Positions 52,868-61,721 of a stretch of 64,000 nucleotides of DNA are shown one piece after another. Source of the stretch: Pseudalkalibacillus salsuginis (GTDB lineage Bacteria; Bacillota; Bacilli; Bacillales; Fictibacillaceae); assembly GCF_021646685.1 (NCBI RefSeq), contig NZ_JAKJHW010000003.1, positions 1-64,000 of the forward strand, in the 5' to 3' direction. The notes beneath the pieces are model-generated. The model was not told where the DNA came from, made no database searches, and saw nothing but the letters and a program-made list of their open reading frames with translations. Position 1 is the first letter of the stretch, and each line of letters begins with the position of its first letter. Made by a program: the position numbers and the translations under genes.

Positions 52868-54148
52868 ATGAAAGTGAGAAAACTGAAATTCATGTCCTTA
52901 TTGCTTGTCCTTGCGATGGTTTTGGCAGCATGTAATTCAGATTCCAGTTCAGGAGATGAAAAAAAAGACAAGGATGCCAAACTTGATATCTTCAGCTGGT
53001 GGACTGGAGCTGGTGAAGAAGATGGCCTGAACGCGTTGATCGACCTTTTCAAAGAGAAACACCCTGATGTGAAAGTGGAAAATGCAGCAGTAGCAGGCGG
53101 GGCTGGCACAAATGCAAAAGCAGTGCTTGCGAGCCGTATGCAAGGGGATGATCCTCCAGCGACCTTCCAGGTCCATGGCGGAGCGGAGCTGAATGAAGGC
53201 TGGGTAGCCGCTGGAAAAATGGAACCGTTGAACGACCTATATGATGAAGAGGGCTGGAACGATAAGTTTCCGCAAGATTTGATCGATATGGTAAGTAAAG
53301 ACGGGAATATCTACTCTGTTCCAGTGAATATCCACCGTGGAAATGTGCTCTGGTATAATACAAAAGTTTTTGAGGAAAATGGCATTGAGGTTCCGACGAC
53401 ATTTGATGAGTGGTTTGCAGCTGCTGACAAGCTGAAGGAAGCAGGGGTTACCCCACTAGCGCTTGGAGACAAAGAACCGTGGACGGCTACTCAGCTTTTT
53501 GAATCAACCTTATTAGGTGTACTCGGTCCAGATGACTATAATAAATTGTTCACCGGTGAACTGTCTTTTAAAGACGATAAAGTAAAAGAAGCAGCAGAAA
53601 CATTCAAGAAGATGCTTTCTTATATCAACGAAGACCATAGCTCCCGTAACTGGCAGGATGCTTCCCAAATGGTTGCAAACGGCGAAGCGGCGATGAATGT
53701 AATGGGTGACTGGGCCAAAGGTTATTTTGTCAACGACCTGAACCTTAAAGTGAAAGAAGACTTCGGATGGACTGAAACACCTGAAACAGAAGGTGAATTC
53801 ATGGTCATTACAGACACATTCGGACTTCCAAAAGGCGTTTCGAATCCTGATGATGTGAAAAAATTCTTATCTGTACTCGGTTCTGTTGAAGGTCAGGACG
53901 TTTTCAATCCGTTGAAAGGATCGATTCCTGCACGTACAGATTCGGATGTATCCAAATATGATGCATACGGACAAGAAACAATCGAGGATTTCAAACAAGC
54001 TTCTCTAGTACCAAGTCTTGCCCACGGATCTGCAGCTCCTGAAGGTTTCTTGACGAAAGTGAACCAGGCCGTAAACATTTTTGTTACACAACAAGATGTT
54101 GAACAGTTCACTGATTCGCTTGATCAAGCTTCAGGTGAATTAAAATAA
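52868..54148 (+). CDS. Sugar ABC importer binding lipoprotein
   Basis: The 426-aa product has a lipoprotein signal with lipobox VLAAC at residues 18-22. The mature part is a family-1 solute-binding protein (FSWWTGAGEEDGLNALIDLF, then KEKHPDVKVENAAVAGG and VNIHRGNVLWYN). It is the ligand-binding part of the importer whose permeases follow at 54418 and 55395. GGGGGAAC precedes the ATG. Given the secreted beta-galactosidase upstream and the Leloir genes downstream, the ligand is probably a galactoside or galactose-containing oligosaccharide. This is inferred from neighbours. Confidence 0.88.
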   Translation: MKVRKLKFMSLLLVLAMVLAACNSDSSSGDEKKDKDAKLDIFSWWTGAGEEDGLNALIDLFKEKHPDVKVENAAVAGGAGTNAKAVLASRMQGDDPPATFQVHGGAELNEGWVAAGKMEPLNDLYDEEGWNDKFPQDLIDMVSKDGNIYSVPVNIHRGNVLWYNTKVFEENGIEVPTTFDEWFAAADKLKEAGVTPLALGDKEPWTATQLFESTLLGVLGPDDYNKLFTGELSFKDDKVKEAAETFKKMLSYINEDHSSRNWQDASQMVANGEAAMNVMGDWAKGYFVNDLNLKVKEDFGWTETPETEGEFMVITDTFGLPKGVSNPDDVKKFLSVLGSVEGQDVFNPLKGSIPARTDSDVSKYDAYGQETIEDFKQASLVPSLAHGSAAPEGFLTKVNQAVNIFVTQQDVEQFTDSLDQASGELK

Positions 54149-54163
54149 CATTGAAATCGGTAG

Positions 54164-54193
54164 GGGGAAGGAGGTTATTCTCTTCCCCTTTTT
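54164..54193 (+). terminator. Terminator between binding-protein and permease genes
   Basis: GGGGAAG (54164-54170) pairs with CTTCCCC (54182-54188), followed by TTTTT. It probably lets only part of the transcripts continue, giving more binding protein than permease. Confidence 0.75.
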
Positions 54194-54205
54194 CTAAGGA
54201 TAAGG

Positions 54206-54352
54206 AAGTATAAAAATTTTTGTTGCGGTGAAGTGCTCTCACGCCCACCCACTTGGATCACTTCAGTCCTCCTGCGGCGGCGGCAGCCTCCTCGCGTCGG
54301 ACTTCCAGTGACCTTCGTGGCTGATCAGGGCGCTTGCGCTTTTCTTGAATTT
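54206..54352. repeat. Dispersed repeat, copy A (GCGCTTGCGC element)
   Basis: This element shares long stretches with 62702-62911: AGTATAAAA-rich lead, GTTGCGGTGAAGTG, CCAC-CACTTG, CCTCCTGCGGC, CGGACTTCCAGTGACC, TTCGTGG and GGGCGCTTGCGCTTTTCTTG. Part of it recurs at 63131. The GCGCTTGCGC core and other complementary blocks suggest a folded RNA. It sits inside the importer operon, between the terminator and the first permease gene. Such elements are recalled as common intergenic repeats in Bacillus relatives. Confidence 0.75.
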
Positions 54353-54417
54353 AAGGGCTCCTTGGAAAAATCAATATCACCATTAATTCAGGATTTCATA
54401 CAGAAGGAGGTTCAATC

Positions 54418-55395
54418 ATGGATCCGGTTCGTTCATCAGTGAAACATACTCCCTCAGAATTGAAAGTTGCAACTAAGAGAACAAAAAAAGCCCTGACGAA
54501 AGATCATCTCATGGCGATCGGGTTTCTAACACCATCCTTGATTTTGATCGCTGTTTTCGTTTATGGATTCATTGGATGGACAGGTTATGTATCGTTAAGC
54601 AATTGGAATAGTCTCGTACCTGATTTTTCATTTGCCGGACTTCAAAATTACATCTATCTGTTCAAGGATTTCCGATTCCAGGCTGACTTGAGGAACACAC
54701 TGTTTTTTACGATTCTATTCATCTTGACGGTCATCGTTATCGGTATCGTCCTGGCGATCTTGCTGGATCAGAAAATCAGACAAGAATCTTTATTCCGGAA
54801 CATTTTCTTTTTTCCAATGGCGTTATCATTTGTCGTTACGGGTGTCGTCTGGCAATGGCTTCTGAATCCATCTACGGGCGTAAACCTTTTTTTAAGTAAA
54901 ATCGGTCTGGATTCCAAATGGTACACGGATACGACCATTATTCCAGGGGTATCATGGGGGAAGATTGAATTCGGTATCCCCGTTGCCATCATTGCGATTG
55001 TCATCGCGGCTGTCTGGCAAATGACAGGATTTTCGGTGGCGATGTACCTTGCAGGGTTGCGGGGAATTCCGGAAGAAGTGAGAGAAGCTGCCCGTATAGA
55101 CGGGGCATCAGAGTTCCAGGTATACTGGAAAGTCATTTTACCTTTACTTCGTCCGATCACAATCAGTGTGGTGATCATCATGGCCCATATCTCACTGAAG
55201 ATTTTCGATTTGATTTATGCGATGACAGGTTCGGGGGCAAATTATGTAACAGACGTTCCCGGCGTTTATATGTATGAAACAACTTTTAGAGGAAATTATT
55301 ACGCAAACGGGGCAGCAATTGCAATCATCATGTTATTGTCTGTAGCGATCTTTATCGTCCCGTATCTGATCTCAAGCAGAAAGGGTGAGTCCTGA
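54418..55395 (+). CDS. Sugar ABC importer permease, MalF/MsmF-type
   Basis: This 325-aa permease has six helices in the MalF-type pattern. GFLTPSLILIAVFVYGFIG lies near the N-terminus, and the EAA loop reads EAARIDGASEFQVYWKVILPLLRP. AGAAGGAGG precedes the ATG at 54418. A dispersed repeat and a terminator lie between it and the binding-protein gene. The next permease ATG overlaps its stop by one base. There is no ATPase gene nearby. Confidence 0.88.
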   Translation: MDPVRSSVKHTPSELKVATKRTKKALTKDHLMAIGFLTPSLILIAVFVYGFIGWTGYVSLSNWNSLVPDFSFAGLQNYIYLFKDFRFQADLRNTLFFTILFILTVIVIGIVLAILLDQKIRQESLFRNIFFFPMALSFVVTGVVWQWLLNPSTGVNLFLSKIGLDSKWYTDTTIIPGVSWGKIEFGIPVAIIAIVIAAVWQMTGFSVAMYLAGLRGIPEEVREAARIDGASEFQVYWKVILPLLRPITISVVIIMAHISLKIFDLIYAMTGSGANYVTDVPGVYMYETTFRGNYYANGAAIAIIMLLSVAIFIVPYLISSRKGES

Positions 55396-56216
55396 TGGTG
55401 ATTCGTACAATTACGCGGCCCCTTTTATACCTGCTATTGATTGCATTCAGTCTGTTTTATTTGATGCCGGTTTATGTCATGTTGGTCACAAGCTTGAAGC
55501 CCCTTGACCAAATCACGTTGGCACAAATGTGGCAGCTCCCGACTTCCATTGATTTCAGCAGTTATTCTGTGGCATTTACAAAACTTGCCCCTAATCTGAT
55601 GAATAGTTTATATCTTGTCATACCAGCGACGATCATTTCCGCTTTGCTGGGTGCTTTGAATGGCTATGTGCTTTCGAAATGGCAGTTTAAAGGCTCGAAT
55701 ACACTTTTTACAGCGATCTTATTCGGTATGTTCATTCCTTATCAAAGTATTCTGATTCCGTTGATTCAATTTTTAAGGGAGATCGGTCTTTATAACTCGA
55801 TTGCAGGGTTGGTTTTTGTGCATGTCGTTTATGGACTTCCGATCACCACCTTGATGTTCCGGAACTTTTATGCAAGTATACCGGTTTCGATGATCGAATC
55901 GGCTAAAATCGATGGGGCAGGATTCATGAGGATCTTCATTCATATCATGATGCCATTGTCGATTACCGGGTTTGTCGTAGTAGGAATATGGCAGTTTACG
56001 AATATCTGGAACGAGTTCTTATTTGCAGTAACCATCACGACCTCTGATCAACAGCCGGTCATGGTGGCCTTGCAGAATCTATCAGGAAGCCAGATCGTCC
56101 AGTGGAATGTACAAATGGCAGGCGCCTTGCTGGCTGCATTGCCGACACTGCTCGTATACATCTTGCTCGGAAAGTTCTTCGTAAAAGGACTGCTCGCAGG
56201 CTCAGTGAAAGGGTAA
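55395..56216 (+). CDS. Sugar ABC importer permease, MalG/MsmG-type
   Basis: This 273-aa permease is the second membrane subunit, with the start RPLLYLLLIAFSLFYLMPVY, the EAA loop ESAKIDGAGFMRIFIHIMMPLSI and the ending KFFVKGLLAGSVKG typical of the MalG-type group. Its ATG overlaps the previous stop (tgATGg). A long hairpin terminator with a T run follows at 56292. Confidence 0.9.
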   Translation: MVIRTITRPLLYLLLIAFSLFYLMPVYVMLVTSLKPLDQITLAQMWQLPTSIDFSSYSVAFTKLAPNLMNSLYLVIPATIISALLGALNGYVLSKWQFKGSNTLFTAILFGMFIPYQSILIPLIQFLREIGLYNSIAGLVFVHVVYGLPITTLMFRNFYASIPVSMIESAKIDGAGFMRIFIHIMMPLSITGFVVVGIWQFTNIWNEFLFAVTITTSDQQPVMVALQNLSGSQIVQWNVQMAGALLAALPTLLVYILLGKFFVKGLLAGSVKG

Positions 56217-56291
56217 CTTCGACGTCGTAGGTGAGCACCTTTAGACTGTACCAGGCACCATTTCAGAAGCCTTGGGGGAGAAGAGGTTTGG

Positions 56292-56363
56292 ATCGGTGCC
56301 AGGCACCATTTCAGAAGCCTTGCGCAGCAAGGGGTTTCGAATGGTGCCTGGTACCGATTTTTT
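56292..56363 (+). terminator. Long hairpin with T run, ends importer operon
   Basis: The outer arms ATCGGTGCCAGGCACCATT (56292-56310) and AATGGTGCCTGGTACCGAT (56340-56358) pair with one mismatch. Inner CAGAAGCCTTGC and GCAAGGGGTTTC extend the stem, and TTTTTT follows. Each outer arm also contains a smaller palindrome, GGTGCCAGGCACC or GGTGCCTGGTACC. An extra half copy (CAGGCACCATTTCAGAAGCC) lies at 56251-56270. Confidence 0.8.
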
Positions 56364-56382
56364 AAGGGGGAGCGGCGTCAAA

Positions 56383-56508
56383 AAATATATCGGTGCGATT
56401 CTGAAATATATCGGTGCAGATTCAAAATATATCGGTGCGATTCTGAAATATATCGGTGCAAATCAAAAATATATCGGTGCAAATCCGAAATTTATCGGTG
56501 ATTCCCCA
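56383..56508. repeat. Tandem repeat, six 21-bp units
   Basis: Units of the form AAATATATCGGTGC + 7 bases start at 56383, 56404, 56425, 56446, 56467 and 56488. The first and third units are identical; the last one has decayed. The period of 21 is two helical turns. In one frame they read as repeated KYIGA heptads, but no gene start or signal supports a protein. Variable-length arrays of this sort occur between Bacillus genes; their role is unknown. Confidence 0.9.
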
Positions 56509-56528
56509 TAATAGGCAAGGAATCTTGA

Positions 56529-57740
56529 TTAATGGCGTTCGAAGATTTCTTCAAGTATGAGGACGCATGATCCGAATGCTGAGGCATTTTCACCTAGTTT
56601 TGATAGGACGATCGGCGTTTCTTTCGCTTTTTTTGTCAACCCTCTTGAATGGAGGGTTTCTTTTATGCCATCCATCAAGAAATCCCCGGCCCTGGAGACC
56701 CCTCCACCAATGATGATTCTTTCAGGGTTCAAGGTATGGATGAGGTTGATCAGACCGATCCCCAAGTACCTTCCTGTCTGGTTCAATAGTTCAATGCTGA
56801 ATTCGTCCCCTGCACAGGCTGCTTCGTATACCACTTTACCGTCCACTATTTCAAGATCGCTGTCCACGATATCAAGGATCCGGGAATATTTTCCTGTCTT
56901 CAATTCTTTGATGGCACGAGCTGCAATAGCTGGCCCGCCAGCAAGCGCTTGAAGGCACCCATAATTTCCACATGTGCATTTCGGACCTGATAAATCGATG
57001 GTCACATGCCCGATTTCTCCAGCAATATCACTGTCTCCATGAAAGAGTCGGCCGTTGATCATGATTCCAGCCCCGATGCCATGCCCAACATTCACCCCAA
57101 CGATATGATCCTCGTTATTCCCATGCCCGAACCATGATTCTCCCAAAGTCATCGTACGCGCATCATTTTCAACTTTGATGAGCATGTCGAATTCCTTTTC
57201 CAGTTCTAATTTGATAGGGATATCGTAAAGCTGGAAGGATGGTGCAAAAAGGGAAATGCCCTTTTCGACATCGACGATCCCATGCATACCCACTCCGATA
57301 CCAAGAAACTTTTGGCCATTTTTTTCTCGTTCGAGCAGGGTATGGATTCCCTTTTTCATGGTGTTGAGGATATCCTCTTTGGTCGGATGTTCCTTGATCC
57401 TCAAAACATTCGAATCTTTGAGGTCTCCAAAAAGGTTCGACACGACGAAGTTCATCTTATATCTCCCTACATCTATTCCGATGATATAAAACTGATCAGC
57501 ATTGATCTCGAGCAAAGTCGGTTTTCTTCCTCCCTGGGAAGTCCCTTGTGTTGTCTCGATGACGAACTTACTCTCGATCAATTCCTTTACGATATTGCTG
57601 ACCGTTGGTGGGGTGAGGCTCGTTTGCTTGGCAATTTCTGCTCTGGAAATCGGGCCTTTTTCCCGGATCATATTCAATATCGAACTACGGTTGATCGATT
57701 TCATCAGCTGGAAGGTCCCTCTAGTATATTTCAACGACAT
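56529..57740 (-). CDS. ROK-family transcriptional repressor, XylR/NagC-like
   Basis: The 403-aa protein has an N-terminal winged helix (LNMIREKGPISRAEIAKQTSLTPPTVSNIVKEL, in short ISRAEIAKQTSLTPPTVSN) followed by a ROK sugar-kinase-like domain. The ROK zinc motif is CTCGNYGCLQALAGG; the acidic residue usually after GC is here Gln. IGIDVGRYKMNFVVSNLFGD marks the ATP/sugar fold start. It is divergent from the galK operon with a 246-base gap. It probably represses galactoside genes until a sugar binds. The sugar is not known; galactose or a related sugar is the reasonable guess from context. Confidence 0.85.
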   Translation of the reverse strand: MSLKYTRGTFQLMKSINRSSILNMIREKGPISRAEIAKQTSLTPPTVSNIVKELIESKFVIETTQGTSQGGRKPTLLEINADQFYIIGIDVGRYKMNFVVSNLFGDLKDSNVLRIKEHPTKEDILNTMKKGIHTLLEREKNGQKFLGIGVGMHGIVDVEKGISLFAPSFQLYDIPIKLELEKEFDMLIKVENDARTMTLGESWFGHGNNEDHIVGVNVGHGIGAGIMINGRLFHGDSDIAGEIGHVTIDLSGPKCTCGNYGCLQALAGGPAIAARAIKELKTGKYSRILDIVDSDLEIVDGKVVYEAACAGDEFSIELLNQTGRYLGIGLINLIHTLNPERIIIGGGVSRAGDFLMDGIKETLHSRGLTKKAKETPIVLSKLGENASAFGSCVLILEEIFERH

Positions 57741-57795
57741 CGTTTTTCCTCCAAGAATTCTAATTTAAATAATCATATCATACTGATTTTGCATA

Positions 57796-57941
57796 ACTTA
57801 AGTAAATTAATTAAAAAACGTACCTGTTAACCTTCCCAATATGGTTCTTCACTAAATCTAACGTAAAAATCCGAGCATTTTTTACAAAGACATGTAGAGA
57901 AATTTGTGATAGTATTAAGTAAATTAAATTAATTAATAAAG
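57796..57941. promoter_or_regulatory. Two candidate ROK operators in the divergent gap
   Basis: The 13-mer TTAAGTAAATTAA occurs twice on the same strand, at 57798-57810 (followed by TTAAAAAAC) and 57915-57927 (followed by ATTAATTAATAAAG). One copy is next to the ROK gene start and one is just before the galK gene. XylR/ROK operators in Firmicutes are AT-rich and of this style. The paired placement fits auto-repression and control of galK. Confidence 0.5.
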
Positions 57942-57986
57942 TTTTTCAGATCAGTTTAATTGATGATAGAAGCAGAGGTGGTCAGA

Positions 57987-59144
57987 ATGGATGAATTGAA
58001 AAGATCCTTCATAGAACAATTCGGTGATCAGGGCGGTTTAACGTCATATTTCGCCCCAGCCCGTGTGAACCTTATCGGGGAACACACGGACTATAATGGA
58101 GGCCATGTCTTCCCGTGCGCCCTTACGTTAGGTACATATGCCACAGCAAGAAAAAGGGAGGACAGGACCATCCGATTGTATTCGATGAACTTTGAGGAAT
58201 CAGGCATCATCGAAGTTCAACTCGATGATCTGCGTTTTATCGAAAACGACGATTGGGCGAACTATCCGAAAGGGGTAGCTGCTATTTTCCAACAGGCTGG
58301 TTATGAGATCGATTCAGGCTTTGATGTCGCGTTTTACGGAAATATCCCTAATGGATCAGGGTTATCATCATCAGCTTCGATAGAAATGCTCACAGCGGTC
58401 ATACTTAAAGATCTTTTTCACTTGGAAATCGGCCAGATCGAAATGGTAAAACTTGCCCAAAAAGCTGAAAATGAATTCATCGGTGTCAATTGTGGCATCA
58501 TGGATCAATTCTCGATCGGAATGGGGAAGAAAAACCATGCCATCCTGCTTGATTGTGACACGTTAGACTACCAGTATACACCGATCAATTTGAAAAATGA
58601 AAAGCTGATCCTGGCCAATACGAACAAACGCAGAGGATTGGCAAATTCCAAATACAACGAAAGAAGGCAGCAATGTGAAGCTGCTTTAAGCTCACTACAA
58701 GAGAAGCTCAATATCAAAACGCTTGGTGACCTGACAAGGGAAGAATTTGAAGCACACAAGCATCTGATACAAGATGAACTGATCCGAAAAAGAGCTAAAC
58801 ATGCCGTCTACGAGAATAATAGAACGATAGAGGCAGTTGAAAAATTGAATGCAGGCGATGTCAGAGGGTTCGGAAAGCTGATGAATGAATCTCACATCTC
58901 TCTGCGTGATGACTATGAAGTTACCGGAAAAGAATTGGATGTATTAGTGGAAGCTGCATGGAATGAAGGAGCGATTGGTTCGAGAATGACGGGTGCAGGA
59001 TTTGGAGGCTGTACCGTAAGCATCGTGCCGGATGATCGAGTAGATTCTTTTATAGAAGCGGTTGGAAAAACGTACAAAGCTGAAACAGGTCTTGAAGCTG
59101 AATTTTATGTAGCCGATATCGGGGATCAAGCGAAAAAATTATAA
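57987..59144 (+). CDS. galK: Galactokinase
   Basis: This GHMP kinase phosphorylates galactose at C1, the entry step of the Leloir pathway. The galactokinase signature ARVNLIGEHTDYNGG is complete, with the ATP loop IPNGSGLSSSAS and the C-terminal GSRMTGAGFGGC. The start is ATG 57987 after GAGGTGG; the in-frame TTG at 57960 lies upstream of that site. Length (386 aa) is normal. It is the first gene of a four-gene operon. Confidence 0.95.
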   Translation: MDELKRSFIEQFGDQGGLTSYFAPARVNLIGEHTDYNGGHVFPCALTLGTYATARKREDRTIRLYSMNFEESGIIEVQLDDLRFIENDDWANYPKGVAAIFQQAGYEIDSGFDVAFYGNIPNGSGLSSSASIEMLTAVILKDLFHLEIGQIEMVKLAQKAENEFIGVNCGIMDQFSIGMGKKNHAILLDCDTLDYQYTPINLKNEKLILANTNKRRGLANSKYNERRQQCEAALSSLQEKLNIKTLGDLTREEFEAHKHLIQDELIRKRAKHAVYENNRTIEAVEKLNAGDVRGFGKLMNESHISLRDDYEVTGKELDVLVEAAWNEGAIGSRMTGAGFGGCTVSIVPDDRVDSFIEAVGKTYKAETGLEAEFYVADIGDQAKKL

Positions 59145-59159
59145 GAGGAGGGAATAAGA

Positions 59160-60167
59160 ATGGCAGTATTAGTATGTGGTGGTGCAGGATATATCGGAAG
59201 CCATGCAGTCGCTCAACTGTTGGATCGGAATCAAGAGGTGATTGTGATCGATAACCTGCAAAAAGGACATCGGCCAGCCATATTGGAAGGTGCCGCCTTT
59301 TATAGAGGTGATCTGCGGGATCAGTCTTTCTTAGATGGTGTGTTCAAAGAAAACGAGATTGATGCTGTGATCCACTTTGCTGCTGATTCATTAGTGGGAG
59401 AAAGTGTGAATGATCCGCTGAAGTATTATGACAACAATGTATCCGGGACCACCTGCCTATTGCGTACGATGGTGAAATACGGAGTGAAGAACATTGTGTT
59501 TTCCTCAACGGCAGCTGTCTATGGGGAGCCTGAACAGATTCCAATCTATGAGACGGATGCTACCGTACCTACAAACCCTTATGGCGAAACGAAATTGGCC
59601 ATCGAGAAAATGCTGAAATGGGCCGAGCGAGCACATGGAATCCAGTACATCATCCTCCGTTACTTCAATGTAGCTGGTGCAGATTCCGAGGGAAGGTTAG
59701 GGGAAGATCATGACCCGGAAACCCATCTCATCCCGATCATCCTTCAGGTAGCCCTCGGTAAAAGGGAGAACATCCTTATTTTTGGAGATGACTACGAGAC
59801 GGAAGACGGAACATGTGTCAGGGATTATATCCACGTGACAGATCTGGTGGGAGCGCATTTGCTCGCCATTGAAAAATTAAAAGGCGGCCATGCCAGTTCG
59901 ATTTACAATCTCGGAAATGGAAAAGGATTTTCGGTCAAAGAAGTAATTGAAGCTGCAAGGAAGGTGACGGGGCATGAAATTCCTGCACAAGTTGTGGCAA
60001 GGAGGGCAGGAGACCCTGCCAAATTGGTTGCATCATCGGAAAAAGCCTATCGGGACCTCGGTTGGGAGCCGCAGTATGCGGATCTTGAGGGAATGCTCGG
60101 GACTGCCTGGAATTGGTTCAAAAGGAATCCGGACGGTTATAGCAACCAGAAAAAATCCTACGTATGA
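59160..60167 (+). CDS. galE: UDP-glucose 4-epimerase
   Basis: GalE interconverts UDP-galactose and UDP-glucose with bound NAD. It shows GGAGYIGSH, the FAADSLVGESV substrate block, the catalytic serine in FSSTAAVYGEP and the Tyr-x3-Lys pair in NPYGETKLAIE. Length 335 aa is normal. GAGGAGG precedes the ATG, and the gene follows galK by 15 bases. Confidence 0.95.
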   Translation: MAVLVCGGAGYIGSHAVAQLLDRNQEVIVIDNLQKGHRPAILEGAAFYRGDLRDQSFLDGVFKENEIDAVIHFAADSLVGESVNDPLKYYDNNVSGTTCLLRTMVKYGVKNIVFSSTAAVYGEPEQIPIYETDATVPTNPYGETKLAIEKMLKWAERAHGIQYIILRYFNVAGADSEGRLGEDHDPETHLIPIILQVALGKRENILIFGDDYETEDGTCVRDYIHVTDLVGAHLLAIEKLKGGHASSIYNLGNGKGFSVKEVIEAARKVTGHEIPAQVVARRAGDPAKLVASSEKAYRDLGWEPQYADLEGMLGTAWNWFKRNPDGYSNQKKSYV

Positions 60168-60182
60168 TGGGGGGATATTGGC

Positions 60183-61721
60183 GTGAACATCTACAAAGAA
60201 ATCGAACAGTTAATCCAATATGGGTTGCAAAAGAACATGATCTCTTTATGGGACGTCGATTATATACGAAATGCACTGTTGGAGGTTTTTGATCTTGGTG
60301 CAGCCGAGCCAGTGACCATAGAAGCAGAAAACCTTGAAACTCCGATCGATATTCTTAAAAAGATGCTTGATTATGCTGTAGAAAAGCGATTGATCCCGGA
60401 TGATACAGTGACCCAAAGGGATTTGTTCGATACGAAGATCATGGGGAGGCTGGTGCCGCGGCCTGGAGAAGTCATCCGTAAATTTTATGACCTCTACAAG
60501 AGAGCAGGTCCGGAAGAGGCGACTGATTATTTTTATGAGCTTTCAAAATCCTCCCATTATATACGGACGGACAGAATCGCCAAAAATGTCAGTTGGTCCA
60601 GTGCGACCTCTTATGGGGATTTGGAAATCACCATCAACCTTTCGAAACCGGAGAAGGACCCGAAAGCGATTGCGGCTGCAAAAGAGAATGCTTCGGTTTC
60701 CTATCCGAAATGTCTGCTCTGTAAGGAGAACGTAGGCTATGCAGGGCGACTCGACCACCCCGCCCGCCAGAACCATCGGATCATCCCGATCGAGCTATCG
60801 GGTCAAAGGTGGTTTTTACAATATTCACCCTATGTCTATTATAATGAGCATGCGATCGTCTTTTCGGAAGACCACAGTCCTATGAAAATATCAAAAGAAG
60901 GGTTTGAGCGGTTGCTGCATTTCGTTAAGCAATTTCCTCATTACTTTGTTGGTTCCAATGCAGATTTACCGATCGTCGGGGGATCGATTTTAAGCCATGA
61001 TCATTTTCAGGCAGGCCGGCATCCATTTCCGATGGAGAAAGCACCGATTGAGGAGTCCATGGATTTTGGGGATTATCCTGGTATCAAGGTCGGGAAGGTG
61101 AAATGGCCGATGTCCGTCATACGTCTGCAGGGTGAGGACAAAGAGGAAATCGCAGATCTTGCTGAAAAAATTCTTCATAGCTGGAAGGCTTATGATGATG
61201 ATCGTTTAGATATTGTCTCAGAAACAGATGGCACACCACATAATACGATTACACCAATCGCCCGTGTAAGGGAAGGGTTGTTCGAACTGGATCTGGTTCT
61301 ACGGAATAATCAGACGAGTACAGCCCATCCGATGGGTATTTTCCATCCTCATGAGGAAGTGCATCATATCAAAAAGGAAAACATCGGTCTCATTGAAGTG
61401 ATGGGCTTGGCCGTGCTTCCTGGTCGTTTAGTAGAAGAGATGGAGATCCTTGCCGGCTACATGCTGGAAAATGAGCTGGAAACGAAAGCGGTTAATGATG
61501 AACGAACAAGCAAACACGTCGATTGGGCAAAACAGATCATCGCTGCTCATCAACACTTGGACGAATACAACATCAAAGAAGTTTTAAAACAGGAAATCGG
61601 ACGGACCTTTTCAAAAGTGTTGGAGCATGCCGGGGTCTTCAAACGTACGCCAGAGGGTCAGGAAGGATTCAGGCGATTCTTGAAAACAGTTGAGCATGGT
61701 AGGCAGGAGGAACTTAGATGA
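60183..61721 (+). CDS. galT: UDP-glucose-hexose-1-phosphate uridylyltransferase, class II
   Basis: This 512-aa protein is the Firmicute-type (class II) galactose-1-phosphate uridylyltransferase that swaps UMP between UDP-glucose and galactose-1-phosphate. Family features are LVPRPGEVIRKFYDLY, the SSHYIRTDRIAKN segment, and the HHFQAGRHPFPME-like LSHDHFQAGRHPFPM block. GTG 60183 follows GGGG. Its stop overlaps the next ATG by four bases. It has no sequence resemblance to the histidine-triad class I enzyme. Confidence 0.93.
   Translation: MNIYKEIEQLIQYGLQKNMISLWDVDYIRNALLEVFDLGAAEPVTIEAENLETPIDILKKMLDYAVEKRLIPDDTVTQRDLFDTKIMGRLVPRPGEVIRKFYDLYKRAGPEEATDYFYELSKSSHYIRTDRIAKNVSWSSATSYGDLEITINLSKPEKDPKAIAAAKENASVSYPKCLLCKENVGYAGRLDHPARQNHRIIPIELSGQRWFLQYSPYVYYNEHAIVFSEDHSPMKISKEGFERLLHFVKQFPHYFVGSNADLPIVGGSILSHDHFQAGRHPFPMEKAPIEESMDFGDYPGIKVGKVKWPMSVIRLQGEDKEEIADLAEKILHSWKAYDDDRLDIVSETDGTPHNTITPIARVREGLFELDLVLRNNQTSTAHPMGIFHPHEEVHHIKKENIGLIEVMGLAVLPGRLVEEMEILAGYMLENELETKAVNDERTSKHVDWAKQIIAAHQHLDEYNIKEVLKQEIGRTFSKVLEHAGVFKRTPEGQEGFRRFLKTVEHGRQEELR

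Noticed and set aside
56383-56508. CRISPR array
   Set aside because: Units are contiguous 21-mers without unique spacers of constant length, and no cas genes are present.
56272-56511. 79-codon frame reading as KYIGA repeats
   Set aside because: The reading frame is produced by the 21-bp tandem array; no start signal or real N-terminus supports it.
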